Shown here piece after piece: positions 1 to 8,505 of a stretch of DNA of 64,000 nt (positions are counted from its first letter, which is position 1; each line of letters opens with the position of its first letter). The notes beneath the pieces are model-generated. The model was not told the origin of the DNA. It saw nothing but the letters and a program-made list of their open reading frames with translations, and made no database searches. This DNA is from Betaproteobacteria bacterium. Its GTDB lineage: Bacteria > Pseudomonadota > Gammaproteobacteria > Burkholderiales > SG8-39. The position numbers and the translations under genes are program-made. The stretch covers positions 72,848 through 136,847 of the forward strand of contig SCTY01000028.1 of NCBI GenBank assembly GCA_004297625.1. Direction: 5' to 3'.

Positions 1-563
1 ACGTCGAGGGACGATACCGGCTCATCGAGGACAATGGCTTTGGGTGCGGCTGCCAGAGCGCGCGCGATTGCAACGCGCTGGCGCTGACCACCGCTTAATT
101 CGTGGGGATAGAGCTCAGCAGTACTTACCTTCAGCCCGACCTGCTCCAGGACCTGTCCGACCCGCCGCTGGACAATTTGCCCCCGTAGACCGCGCGCAAC
201 GACAAGAGGTTCGGCAACGATCTCGCCGATGCGCATGCGGGGAGACAGGGAGCTATAAGGGTCTTGAAATACCGCTTGCACGGTATTCCGGAATTCGCGC
301 ACCTCTCGCCCGTTAAGTTCGCCGAACGCTCGTCCGCGAAATCGCACAATTCCGGATGTCGGTTTCTCCAGTTGCAAGAGCAGCCGCGCAAGAGTGGTCT
401 TGCCCGAACCAGATTCACCGACTATTCCCAAGGTCTCACCCTCGGATAGCTGAATGTTTATGTCACTTACAGCGTAAACTGACGGTTGACGGCTGAACAC
501 GAATCCGCCGTGGCGCGTGAAAGTCTTGGTTAAGCGTTCGGTCGAAATGAGTGCTCGGCTCAT
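1..563 (-). CDS. Peptide/nickel-type ABC transporter ATPase (OppF/DppF-like), partial
   Basis: Second ATPase of an oligopeptide/dipeptide/nickel-type importer; it hydrolyses ATP at the cytoplasmic face to drive the two permeases encoded upstream. About 187 residues are visible; the 3' end lies outside the window. Seen in order: Walker A GESGSGKTT, a Q-loop region QDPYSSLSPR, the signature LSGGQRQRVAIARAL and Walker B IVLDEP just before the edge. The start ATG at 563 overlaps the stop of the preceding ATPase by ATGA, so the two are translationally coupled and probably form a heterodimer. Family assignment is secure; the substrate cannot be read from the ATPase. Confidence 0.9.
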   Translation of the reverse strand, partial: MSRALISTERLTKTFTRHGGFVFSRQPSVYAVSDINIQLSEGETLGIVGESGSGKTTLARLLLQLEKPTSGIVRFRGRAFGELNGREVREFRNTVQAVFQDPYSSLSPRMRIGEIVAEPLVVARGLRGQIVQRRVGQVLEQVGLKVSTAELYPHELSGGQRQRVAIARALAAAPKAIVLDEPVSSLD

Positions 564-1537
564 GCCGGTTGCCCGTATAACCAGCAATTGACCCGATGAT
601 CGTGCTCGAGTCCCGTATCAGGGGGATATGCGTCTGAACACACCTGTGACGCTTTGGAGCAGCGGGCGGCAAAACGACAACCCGGTCCCAGCTCCGTCAG
701 CGACGGCAGCTCGCCTGGGATCGACTCCAACGATTCCATCGCTTCATCGAGCCGCGGTGCTGCTCTCAACAGAGCTCGCGTATATGGATGCGCTGGTCTC
801 TTGAAGACCGCGTCAACCTCTCCCTGCTCAACGATCCGGCCGGCGTACATCACCGCTACAGCGTCGCAAATGCTTGGGACCAGGTGGATGTCGTGCGTGA
901 TAAAAAGCATTCCGAACTGCTGTTGCTGCTGGAGTTCCTGCAGCAATGAGAGATAGTGCATCTGGACAGTGACGTCCAGAGACGTCGTTGGCTCGTCAGC
1001 AATGAGCAGCTGCGGTTTGCACGCAAGGGCTGCCGCGCCAACGACACGCTGACGCATCCCACCGCTTAGCTGATGGGGATACGCGTTAATGCGATCTTCA
1101 GGTGCGGCTATCTGCACTTGACGCATCAGTTCCACCACGCGTGTGCGCAAAGGCCCGCCCCGTACGTTCTCATGCTGGCGAACAGGTTCGCCGACTTGGT
1201 AGCCTATTTTGAGCACGGGATTCAGGGAACTCGTGGGATCCTGGAGAATCATCGCGATGCGTCTACCGCGTATCTCCTGCATCTCCCTTTCTGAGAGCTT
1301 CAGCAGATCGACACCGTCTAGCCAGACTTCTCCATCCACGATTTGTCCTGCGGGCTTTGGTAGCAGGCGCATGAGCGCCATGCATGCCATCGATTTTCCC
1401 GATCCACTCTCGCCAACGAGACCAAGTGTCTTTCGTGGAGGTATCGCGAAGCTGATTCCGTCGACCGCGCGCGCACAACCTCGCTTTGTAAAGAGATGCG
1501 CGGTCAAATTGCGAACCACGAGTCCGCGCGAATTCAT
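560..1537 (-). CDS. Peptide/nickel-type ABC transporter ATPase (OppD/DppD-like)
   Basis: First ATPase of the importer, 325 aa. Walker A GESGSGKS lies near residues 42-49, the signature LSGGMRQRV and Walker B LLIADEP follow, and the C-terminal oligopeptide/dipeptide extension typical of OppD/DppD (HPYTRALL and a cysteine-containing tail) is present. The open frame continues upstream, but the ATG at 1537 is chosen because it lies two bases after the stop of the permease gene, as expected in a coupled operon; an earlier start at 1582 would overlap the permease for no reason. Transcribed with the two permeases and the following ATPase. Confidence 0.9.
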   Translation of the reverse strand: MNSRGLVVRNLTAHLFTKRGCARAVDGISFAIPPRKTLGLVGESGSGKSMACMALMRLLPKPAGQIVDGEVWLDGVDLLKLSEREMQEIRGRRIAMILQDPTSSLNPVLKIGYQVGEPVRQHENVRGGPLRTRVVELMRQVQIAAPEDRINAYPHQLSGGMRQRVVGAAALACKPQLLIADEPTTSLDVTVQMHYLSLLQELQQQQQFGMLFITHDIHLVPSICDAVAVMYAGRIVEQGEVDAVFKRPAHPYTRALLRAAPRLDEAMESLESIPGELPSLTELGPGCRFAARCSKASQVCSDAYPPDTGLEHDHRVNCWLYGQPA

Positions 1538-1539
1538 CA

Positions 1540-2415
1540 CTACACCTGCCTCAGACGCGGATCCAGGCGATCTCTGATCCAATCGCCGAGGAAGTTAAGA
1601 CTTAGCACTAAGAGAAGGATCGCAATCCCAGGGAAAAGAGAAAGCCACCAGGCACTCAGCATATGAGCCCGACCGTCGGCGACCATAGATCCCCATGCAG
1701 GTATTGGCGGCGGTACTCCGACTCCCAAAAAGCTCAGTGAAGCCTCCAAGAGCACCACCCAGCCAACCTGCAGGGTACCGACGACGATCACCGTATTAAG
1801 AATGTTCGGGAAAATGTGGCGCGCGATGATCCGGGCCGACGAACTCCCTGCCACCTGTGCCAGTGCGACGAACGCACGTTCACGCAGGCTTAACACCTCT
1901 CCCCGGACCAACCGTGCAAACCGGGCCCAAATGACGAGAGACAGGACCAGGATCACATTCCATGCACTCGGCTCGCGCACGGAAACCAGTACGAGAGCAA
2001 GCAGGATCACAGGAATGGACAACGAACCATCGACCAGCCTCATGATCACGGAATCCGTTCTTCCGCCGGCATAGCCGGCCACCATCCCTAGTACAATTCC
2101 GACGGTGCCACCCACGAATATCGTTGCAAGTGCGACGCCAAGTGATGCACGCGCACCGGTCATTAGTCTTGACAGGAGATCACGCCCAACGAGATCCGTC
2201 CCAAGCAGGTAGGAAACATCCCCTCCGGGCAGCCATGCCGGTGGAATCAGCCGCTTCGACAGATCAGTTGCGTAAGGAGAATGCGGGGCAATGACGCCCG
2301 CGAATATGACGTCGATAAGGAGAAGTACCAGGATTGCCACCGGGATGACTGGCAGCCGTCCTGAGCGGCGGGCACTCGCTACCAGCCTGTTCTGCTCGTC
2401 AATGGCGATTTTCAT
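1540..2415 (-). CDS. ABC transporter permease (DppC/OppC-like)
   Basis: Inner-membrane permease of the peptide/nickel class, about 291 aa. One N-terminal transmembrane segment (PVAILVLLLIDVIFAG) precedes a periplasmic stretch and the five-helix BPD_transp_1 domain; the EAA-type cytoplasmic loop is visible near EASLSFLGVGVPPPIPAWG, characteristic of DppC. The start is ATG 2415, whose ATGA overlap with the preceding permease's stop marks coupled translation; the longer frame up to 2571 is low-complexity arginine-rich sequence and is rejected. Pairs with the DppB-like permease to make the channel. Confidence 0.9.
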   Translation of the reverse strand: MKIAIDEQNRLVASARRSGRLPVIPVAILVLLLIDVIFAGVIAPHSPYATDLSKRLIPPAWLPGGDVSYLLGTDLVGRDLLSRLMTGARASLGVALATIFVGGTVGIVLGMVAGYAGGRTDSVIMRLVDGSLSIPVILLALVLVSVREPSAWNVILVLSLVIWARFARLVRGEVLSLRERAFVALAQVAGSSSARIIARHIFPNILNTVIVVGTLQVGWVVLLEASLSFLGVGVPPPIPAWGSMVADGRAHMLSAWWLSLFPGIAILLLVLSLNFLGDWIRDRLDPRLRQV

Positions 2416-3329
2416 TGGGCGCGAATCCGCGGATCGGCATATCCGTAGAGCAAGTCGACAATGAAGTTCGCTGCAAGCACCACGGCCGCCGTGACAAGGA
2501 CGACCCCCTGCACTACGGGATAGTCGCGCGTCACGACTGACTGATACGCGAGGCGGCCCATGCCCGGCCATATGAAGACTTCTTCAATTACTACGGCCCC
2601 TGTTACAAGAATTCCGAGATATAGACCTGCCAGCGTCATAACCGGCAAAAGGGCATTCCGGAGCGCATGGAGCCAAATCACCTTCCATTCCGGTACGCCC
2701 TTTGATCTCGCGAACTTGACGTAGTCGCTATCCATTGCATCGAGCATGCTAGATCGGACGAGGCGCATGATTCCCGCCGCAATAAATGCGGCAAGAGTGA
2801 TTGACGGCAATACGTAGTAACCAATACCGTTGCTGTCGCCGAACGGAAGCAGACGCCACTGCACAGCAAAGAACTGCAGCAGGATAAGTCCCAGCCAGAA
2901 CGACGGGACCGATTGTCCGAGCAGCGCCACCAGACGCGCGCCAAAGTCAATGTAGCTACCTTTGCGTACGGCGCTTATCACGCCCAGGGGTACTGCGAAC
3001 AGCAGCGTCAATAAGATTGTTGCACCGGCAAGCGCAAGAGAACTCGGCAGGCGCTCCATTACCAGGGGAAAGACCGGACGCCGTGCGGTGATCGAATCGC
3101 CCAAATCTCCACGCAGGGCGCGGGCTGCAAATATCGAGTACTGCTTCCACAACGGCTGATCCAGGCCCAGCTGCTCTCTGGCGGCTGCGAAATCCTGTTC
3201 GGTTGCTTCCGGGGGAAGTATGAGCGATAGCGGATCACCACTAAGACGGCCGAGCAGAAACACCACAATGCTGACAAGCATCAGCGTGATGCAGAGCTGG
3301 AACAATCGGCGAGCCACATAAGAGAACAT
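2412..3329 (-). CDS. ABC transporter permease (DppB/OppB-like)
   Basis: First permease of the importer, 305 aa. N-terminal MFSYVARRLFQLCITLML starts the first membrane helix as in DppB proteins, followed by the usual periplasmic segment (EQLGLDQPLWKQY) and the core domain with the EAA-like loop LRNALLPVMTLAGL and the VVIEEVFIWPGMGRL motif. It begins the transporter part of the operon; 76 bases without a gene separate it from the upstream Fe-S gene on the same strand, so both may share the promoter near 4.7-4.86 kb. Confidence 0.9.
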   Translation of the reverse strand: MFSYVARRLFQLCITLMLVSIVVFLLGRLSGDPLSLILPPEATEQDFAAAREQLGLDQPLWKQYSIFAARALRGDLGDSITARRPVFPLVMERLPSSLALAGATILLTLLFAVPLGVISAVRKGSYIDFGARLVALLGQSVPSFWLGLILLQFFAVQWRLLPFGDSNGIGYYVLPSITLAAFIAAGIMRLVRSSMLDAMDSDYVKFARSKGVPEWKVIWLHALRNALLPVMTLAGLYLGILVTGAVVIEEVFIWPGMGRLAYQSVVTRDYPVVQGVVLVTAAVVLAANFIVDLLYGYADPRIRAQ

Positions 3330-3405
3330 CTGCTCAAACCCCTTCCAAAGTCGTTTGCTGTGTCTTGACTGCGAACGCAGCTTCGCCGTTCTGCTGACCG
3401 CGCAT

Positions 3406-4674
3406 CTACTTTTTCTTTAGCAGGTCCCGGTTGACCACCTTGCGCACAGTCTCGTAGCTCAACCGGTTCGCTTCGATGTATGGACGGGCCTTCTCGATAA
3501 TTGCTTCACAGTCGGCCAGTTTCCTGAACTCTTTGTACTTGTCCTCGTATTCCTTGAGCCCCAGCGCCTCTCCAAGGAGCGTGACGAAGTTCTTTACCTG
3601 GAATGGGTAATTGACCTCCTCAACACCCAGTTCGCGCTGGCAACTGTGATATGGGGTTACGAGGATATCTACACCAGCAGCAGCTGCACTTTCGAGAATC
3701 TTCTTATGCGCCGCCTTCTTGGCGCCCGGAACGCGTTCCAAGCGGCTGCACATGTAACCGAAATCGGCGAGTTGTTCGACTTCGACAATGGTGATGCCGG
3801 GTATTGCGGCCACCACTCTTCGAATGTTGGAGGCCGCGCCTTCGAGCCCCGTGTGCTCATGTATTGCTACTCGCTTCTCGATCTTCTTCACCCATCTTTG
3901 TTCGAAGCGACTCAGGTGATCTGCGAAATACTTGGAGATGTGCTCTACCGGAAACTCGAAATCCGAAAGACGGGACAGGTGCTCCTCGTGCTGAATCTGA
4001 CACGAGGGACACCAACTGAGAACAACCTGTGGCTGGAGGGCCTCCATGCTGCGCTTCAGATTGCCGGCGATCTTTCCACCGGTCTCATTGTCCCCGGCCC
4101 AAAAATGCACCACACCGCAGCAGTTATTCATGCCTCCGATAACCTCGAAGTCGACTTCGAGGGCTTTGAGAATGTCCTGCAGCGTCAGAACGAGGTGCGA
4201 CGTTCTGGGAAGGTTGCATCCAATCCAGAACACAACCTCCGCGCGCGTTTTGCGGTTTTCCTGGCGGCCAGTGAGGCGTTTCATCCCTTCGGCATCAACT
4301 TGGAGCCCCGCTAATACCTTGGTCGTCTCTCCCATTGATTTAAAGAAGCCCGCGAAAGGTCCTCCACCGGCACGCGCATTCTTCGCGTTCTTTGCTAGCG
4401 CTACCATACGACGGGGATTGATGTGCTCGGGGCAGGCTTTTATACAGTCGCCGCTGCCTGCGCATCCGTCTACCCACGCTTTTGCGCTCGCGTTCCCAGA
4501 ACCGCCTCGAAGCAGATCCAAAACGCCGCTCACTGCTGATTTCGGATCCGTCGTGTCAGTGCCCGTGTAAGGCGCGATCGGGCAGACTTCCACGCAACGG
4601 CCACAGAGCGTGCAGTCTTCGAGAAATCCGGCGATTTCTCTCACAATCGCCTGATCGACAGAGGCATCCGTCAT
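3406..4674 (-). CDS. HdrD/GlcF-like (Fe-S)-binding reductase subunit
   Basis: Cytoplasmic iron-sulfur protein, about 422 aa, of the heterodisulfide-reductase/glycolate-oxidase GlcF type. Two ferredoxin-like 4Fe-4S motifs lie near the N-terminus (CTLCGRCVEVCP and CAGSGDCIKACP; the second has an extra residue before its second Cys). A first CCG domain follows (GCNLPR, NNCCG, CPSCQ). The second CCG repeat is degenerate: HEHTG instead of the usual HDPC, then MCSR and YHSCQ. The start is ATG 4674, preceded by AGGAAGAAGGAG at good spacing, rather than the upstream ATG at 4743. Such proteins pass electrons between a flavin enzyme and another carrier; the partner is not visible here. Its presence in a peptide-importer operon is unusual. 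Confidence 0.8.
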   Translation of the reverse strand: MTDASVDQAIVREIAGFLEDCTLCGRCVEVCPIAPYTGTDTTDPKSAVSGVLDLLRGGSGNASAKAWVDGCAGSGDCIKACPEHINPRRMVALAKNAKNARAGGGPFAGFFKSMGETTKVLAGLQVDAEGMKRLTGRQENRKTRAEVVFWIGCNLPRTSHLVLTLQDILKALEVDFEVIGGMNNCCGVVHFWAGDNETGGKIAGNLKRSMEALQPQVVLSWCPSCQIQHEEHLSRLSDFEFPVEHISKYFADHLSRFEQRWVKKIEKRVAIHEHTGLEGAASNIRRVVAAIPGITIVEVEQLADFGYMCSRLERVPGAKKAAHKKILESAAAAGVDILVTPYHSCQRELGVEEVNYPFQVKNFVTLLGEALGLKEYEDKYKEFRKLADCEAIIEKARPYIEANRLSYETVRKVVNRDLLKKK

Positions 4675-4842
4675 GCGTCTCCTTCTTCCTGGATTAATGA
4701 TGGAGCTATCGATGCCGCATGCCTCGGCATTGCGAGCATACAAAGTCGACGCTTCCTACTGCTCTACTGCAGCATGCGACTTTGATTAAAAGCAAAAGCA
4801 ATTTTTAAGTGATCATCTTTCGACTTGGGATATCGACTAACT

Positions 4843-4856
4843 TTGATATGGATCAA
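4843..4856. promoter_or_regulatory. Perfect FNR/ANR-type box
   Basis: TTGAT-ATGG-ATCAA matches the consensus TTGATnnnnATCAA in every fixed base. It lies between the divergent Fe-S/ABC operon and the binding-protein gene. Its centre (4849.5) is about 67 bases before ATG 4917; a class II geometry (-41.5) puts a transcript start near 4891, with GATTCT at 4879-4884 as a plausible -10. This suggests activation under oxygen limitation by an FNR/ANR/DNR regulator; the regulator itself is not in the window. Confidence 0.65.
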
Positions 4857-4916
4857 GTACAGCTCGATCCGTGCGATTGATTCTCGCAACGCATTCTTTG
4901 AAAGCCAAAGGTGGAT

Positions 4917-6473
4917 ATGACACGCGCTCTGCGGGTTGTTTTGCGTCTTATGGCCGCGCTCGCAATTGGGGTGATCTCGGTTCCAGTTCAAGCGCAGGGC
5001 CACACATTAACCATCGGGTCAGGATTGCTTGGCGGCGAAAACCTGGACCCGATTTCCGGTCCTACTTCCAGCCAGCTTTACTTGCAGCTTATGTACGACC
5101 CCGCCATAGGTATGGACAATCGCGGGCGTCTGACGGGCGAAACGGGGCTGGTGCAACGATGGGCCTCCTCGAGCGACGGCAAGGAATGGACTCTACAAGT
5201 CAGGAAAGGAGCGACATTCCACGATGGCGAGCCGGTTACCGCGGATGACCTGGCATTCACCATCAAGAGACTCGGCAGTGAGACGTCCCGTTCCGGTCGA
5301 AAGGAGTTCTGGAAGAAGAACATCCTCTCCATGGAGGTTAAGGACCCGTATACGCTGATCGTTCATACAACAGGAACGCCGCTTCTGCCGTATCTGCTCT
5401 CTCCCGGTATCGGACCCGACGCGTTTGTCGTTCCGAAGAAATACATGGAAAAGATTGGTGAGAAAGCCTTCGGTTCCGCGCCGATCGGCAGCGGGCCGTT
5501 CGCATTCGAAAAGCAGGCGGTCGGTGACAACATTACGTTCAAGGCGGTCGCCAATCACTGGCGAGTCGGACGACCGAAATATGAACGGGTCGTCTTTCGG
5601 CTCGTACGCGACGACACCGCTCGTGCAGCGCTTCTCAAGACGGGACAACTAGATGTTGCAGCAATTAATGGCGACATGGTCGATGAGCTCCGCGGTTCGG
5701 GCCTTGATATCGTCACCGACACCAACCTCGAAGCAGGTCTTGCGCTGTTTCCCAATAACCAATGGGAAAGCGGGCTGCCCGTCGCCAAGGCGAAGGTCCG
5801 CGAAGCGCTCTTGATAAGTATTAATCGAGAGGAACTCGCCAAGAGGGTTTTCAAGGGTCTCGCCTACCCCGCATATAGCGTCGTGAATCCTGGCGATATC
5901 GCATACGACAAAGCCATCGAGCACCCCCTGAAATTCGATCCGGCGAGAGCACGCAAGTTACTCAGTGAAGCGGGCTATCCGAACGGCTTCGAAATCACTT
6001 TTTGGTTGAGTCCGAGGCCAGGCTGGCCAAATCCGAGAACAATCGCAGAGGCGATCGCCGGTTACTGGGAGGCGATTGGTGTACGGGCCAAGATTGTTAC
6101 TGCGGATTACGGTGCGTATCGCGACCGGATGGTCAAGCGCCAGCTCGCTGGCGCCATCGGAGGCCAACTGATGCTGGCCCAGAACTGGACGGCTCCTTTC
6201 CTGAAGGCGATCACCGGAACCAAGGGCGTCATTTCGGTATCCGAAGATGCGACTAATGACAAACTTCTTAACGCAGCAATTGATGCGACAACTGCACAGA
6301 CCGCAGTGGATGCTGCTCGCAAAGCATACCGTTACCTACAAGACCAGTTTCTTGTTCTTCCTCTCGCATGGGTAAGCACTTCGTGGGCTGTGCAATCGAA
6401 GATTGGCAAGTGGGATGTCGGCATGGTTCCGAACGGACCTGACTGGGAACCGCTTTATCGTGCCGGCAAATAA
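4917..6473 (+). CDS. ABC transporter substrate-binding protein, family 5
   Basis: Periplasmic solute-binding protein (SBP_bac_5 family), about 518 aa, the normal length. A Sec signal peptide (MTRALRVVLRLMAALAIGV, cleavage after VQAQ) is followed by the family pattern: LDPISGPTSSQLY, then WTLQVRKGATFHDGEP, then a C-terminal lobe with WVSTSW. These bind peptides, nickel complexes, opines or similar ligands; the ligand cannot be told. ATG 4917 is preferred to GTG 4911 because GTG overlaps the AGGTGG ribosome site. It faces the importer operon across a shared regulatory region and is the obvious receptor for it. Confidence 0.9.
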   Translation: MTRALRVVLRLMAALAIGVISVPVQAQGHTLTIGSGLLGGENLDPISGPTSSQLYLQLMYDPAIGMDNRGRLTGETGLVQRWASSSDGKEWTLQVRKGATFHDGEPVTADDLAFTIKRLGSETSRSGRKEFWKKNILSMEVKDPYTLIVHTTGTPLLPYLLSPGIGPDAFVVPKKYMEKIGEKAFGSAPIGSGPFAFEKQAVGDNITFKAVANHWRVGRPKYERVVFRLVRDDTARAALLKTGQLDVAAINGDMVDELRGSGLDIVTDTNLEAGLALFPNNQWESGLPVAKAKVREALLISINREELAKRVFKGLAYPAYSVVNPGDIAYDKAIEHPLKFDPARARKLLSEAGYPNGFEITFWLSPRPGWPNPRTIAEAIAGYWEAIGVRAKIVTADYGAYRDRMVKRQLAGAIGGQLMLAQNWTAPFLKAITGTKGVISVSEDATNDKLLNAAIDATTAQTAVDAARKAYRYLQDQFLVLPLAWVSTSWAVQSKIGKWDVGMVPNGPDWEPLYRAGK

Positions 6474-6517
6474 AACTCTGCGGCAAATGTGCTCCCAACG
6501 TGAAATGAGGAGAGGTC

Positions 6518-6904
6518 GTGGCTAAAGAAATCATATCCACGAAAGCAGCCCCCCAGCCAATAGTGCCGCTATCGCAGGCCGTTCGCGCGAATGGTTTTGT
6601 ATTCGTCTCCGGCATGACAAGCCGCGATCCCGGTACCGGGCACGTAGTCGGTCAGGATATTCGCTCACAGACTGAGCGGACGCTCGAGAACATCAAGGCA
6701 ACGCTGGCGGCGGCAGGAACGTCTCTCGAGAATGCCGTACGAGCGACGTGCTACCTGAGGACTCGTCAAGATTTCGCTGATTTTAATGAGGTATATGGTC
6801 GGTTCTTTCGCACCGCGCCGCCGGCGAGAGCAGTACTTCAGGTCGCTGACTTCATGCTGCCAGGTGTGTTGGTTGAAATCGAAGTTACGGCGGCTATGCC
6901 GTAG
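6518..6904 (+). CDS. RidA family protein (YjgF/YER057c/UK114)
   Basis: 128-aa RidA-type protein; family members trim reactive enamine/imine intermediates or act as small deaminases, usually as trimers. Family features seen: VSGMTSRDPGTG, the QTERTLENIKATLAAAG helix, the ATCYLR stretch, PPARAVLQVADF carrying the conserved arginine, and VEIEVTA near the end. The GTG start at 6518 has a clear GAGGAGAGG site. It sits 44 bases after the binding-protein gene and before an oxidoreductase on the same strand, so all three are likely co-transcribed; this hints that the imported substrate is an amine or amino-acid derivative (inference). Confidence 0.88.
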   Translation: MAKEIISTKAAPQPIVPLSQAVRANGFVFVSGMTSRDPGTGHVVGQDIRSQTERTLENIKATLAAAGTSLENAVRATCYLRTRQDFADFNEVYGRFFRTAPPARAVLQVADFMLPGVLVEIEVTAAMP

Positions 6905-7000
6905 GGCTGACCGGGCCGAAGATTCGCGCACGAGGACTGGCAGCAGGTCAGGTTTGCGCCGCAGTTAGCTGCTGCAAATTCCCGAAAGAAGGCAGACACC

Positions 7001-8041
7001 ATGACAGTGGGCTGGGCACTCATTGGTACAGGTCAGCACCCGCGGCTCAAAATGGCGCCGGCGATAAACAGCGCGGCAGGCTGCCAGCTTGCCGCAGTCA
7101 TGAGCCGTGATCTCGTCCGGGCCAAGCAGTTTTCCGCTGAATTTGCAGCCGGGTCTGCTGTTCCGTATACCGACGTTGAGGATATGTTGCGCGACCCTCG
7201 CGTTCACGTCGTCTATGTTGCCTCGCCAAACGCGCTTCACGTCACTCATGTGATCGCGGCAGCGAGAGCTGGAAAGCACGTGCTGTGCGAAAAGCCAATG
7301 GCTTTGTCGGTCACAGATTGTGAGCGAATGATCGGCGAATGCGAACGCGCGGGTGTAAAGCTGGGCGTCGCCTTCCATTTGCGCACGCACCCTGGCGTTT
7401 TGCGTCTGCGGGAGCTGATTCAATCAGGCAGCTTCGGTACGCTTGCGTTTATCCAGACGATGTTTTCGCGCGGCACGCGGGGTGAGGTCACTCCGGCGCC
7501 TCGAACCGGTTCACGACAGTGGTGGAATGATCCTTCCATGGTCGGCGCGGGAGCCATGGTGGGTACTGGCGTCCATTGTGTTGATGCGATCCGCTTCCTT
7601 ACGGGCTCAGACGTAAGGCATGTCGCCGCTCTGACAGATGCCGACGGTGTTCATGGCCTCGAGCAGCTGGCACTGGTCGGGCTGCGAATGACGGATGGCA
7701 CATTGGCAACTGTTTGTGCCAGCCGGCGGTTGCCTGACGTGAGCAACGACCTTCTCGTCTGCGGCAGCTTCGGGCGGGCAACGCTGTACGACGGGCTCGA
7801 TACAGCCCTTAAAGGCCGTCTAGAAATCACGACAAAAGACATAACGTCGACCGCCACCTTTGATAACTCGAATGTAGGGCTGTACACATCGATGGTCGAA
7901 GCGTTCAATGCATGGATTGCCGCACCCGCGACCGCCCCACGGCCTACCCGCCTCGCAGGCGGGCAGGACGGAATGGCGGCTGTACAGGTGACGTCGGCAA
8001 TGCTTGATTTCGTGAATACCGGACGACACGTCGCCCTCTAA
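7001..8041 (+). CDS. Gfo/Idh/MocA family NAD(P)-dependent oxidoreductase
   Basis: 346-aa dehydrogenase with an N-terminal Rossmann fold (ALIGTGQH near residues 6-13) and the family motif CEKPMALS near residue 95. The C-terminal domain holds MVGTGVHCVD, where the histidine matches the usual catalytic position. Members oxidise or reduce sugars, inositols or related hydroxy compounds; the substrate here is unknown. The start ATG at 7001 is preceded by AAGAAGG. Third gene of the plus-strand group after the binding protein and RidA, with about 96 bases before it, so it probably works on the imported compound. Confidence 0.85.
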   Translation: MTVGWALIGTGQHPRLKMAPAINSAAGCQLAAVMSRDLVRAKQFSAEFAAGSAVPYTDVEDMLRDPRVHVVYVASPNALHVTHVIAAARAGKHVLCEKPMALSVTDCERMIGECERAGVKLGVAFHLRTHPGVLRLRELIQSGSFGTLAFIQTMFSRGTRGEVTPAPRTGSRQWWNDPSMVGAGAMVGTGVHCVDAIRFLTGSDVRHVAALTDADGVHGLEQLALVGLRMTDGTLATVCASRRLPDVSNDLLVCGSFGRATLYDGLDTALKGRLEITTKDITSTATFDNSNVGLYTSMVEAFNAWIAAPATAPRPTRLAGGQDGMAAVQVTSAMLDFVNTGRHVAL

Positions 8042-8312
8042 CGCACGGCGCCGGGGTCCGTTGCTCTGGCGACGCATTAAGTCACCACCAGTCGGGGCGG
8101 GCGTACCTCCACACAGGCACCAAGAGCGTTTACGCCCGCCGTATCCCTACGGTAGGCGCCTCGTACGCGTGAACCGCCTTGGACTCCCTAAGAGCGGTTT
8201 CCCAAAGACGGGATGCTAAGGTTTCGTGCAAGCGCAGCGCCTCTTCGTCCTCCGTGATCATGGCTACGCCGTACCGTAGATTGAGCTCTTCTCCTATACG
8301 AAACGGACCAAG
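8042..8312. other. Non-coding or decayed stretch at a composition boundary
   Basis: No convincing gene. GC content rises sharply to the right of here. A minus-strand open stretch runs through 8130-8378 with a plausible protein-like tail (TEDEEALRLHETLASRLW), but its other half is antisense to the LysR fragment, so at most it is a remnant of an unidentified gene. Confidence 0.4.
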
Positions 8313-8495
8313 CGGCTGCGCTACGTCCTGGAGGATTTCGAGCCGGAGCCGCTGCCGGTGCACCTCGTCTATCCGCACGCGAAGCTCATGTCGGCGCGCG
8401 TGCGCGCGTTTGTCGATGCCTGCGGGGCATCCGGTTTGAGTAAGGTCAGGTCCGCAAGGGCCGATTTATGCTTCAATAAGGCTTCTAACATGTAG
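8313..8495 (+). pseudogene. C-terminal remnant of a LysR-type regulator
   Basis: One frame reads LRYVLEDFEPEPLPVHLVYP, then HAKLMSARVRAFVDACG, and stops at TAG 8493. This is the hallmark C-terminal end of many betaproteobacterial LysR regulators (LVRVLEDFEPEPLPVHLVYPH in relatives). The frame is closed by a stop at 8277 and nothing of the helix-turn-helix or the rest of the effector domain is found upstream, so about 80% of the gene is lost. It ends 10 bases before the start of an intact LysR gene whose own sequence differs, so it is not a duplication of that gene's end. Confidence 0.7.
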
Positions 8496-8505
8496 TGATG
8501 GAGCC

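Noticed and set aside
8130..8378. Minus-strand frame of 82 codons with a protein-like tail
   Set aside because: Half of it is antisense to the clear LysR fragment and no family was recognised; kept only as a comment on that stretch.
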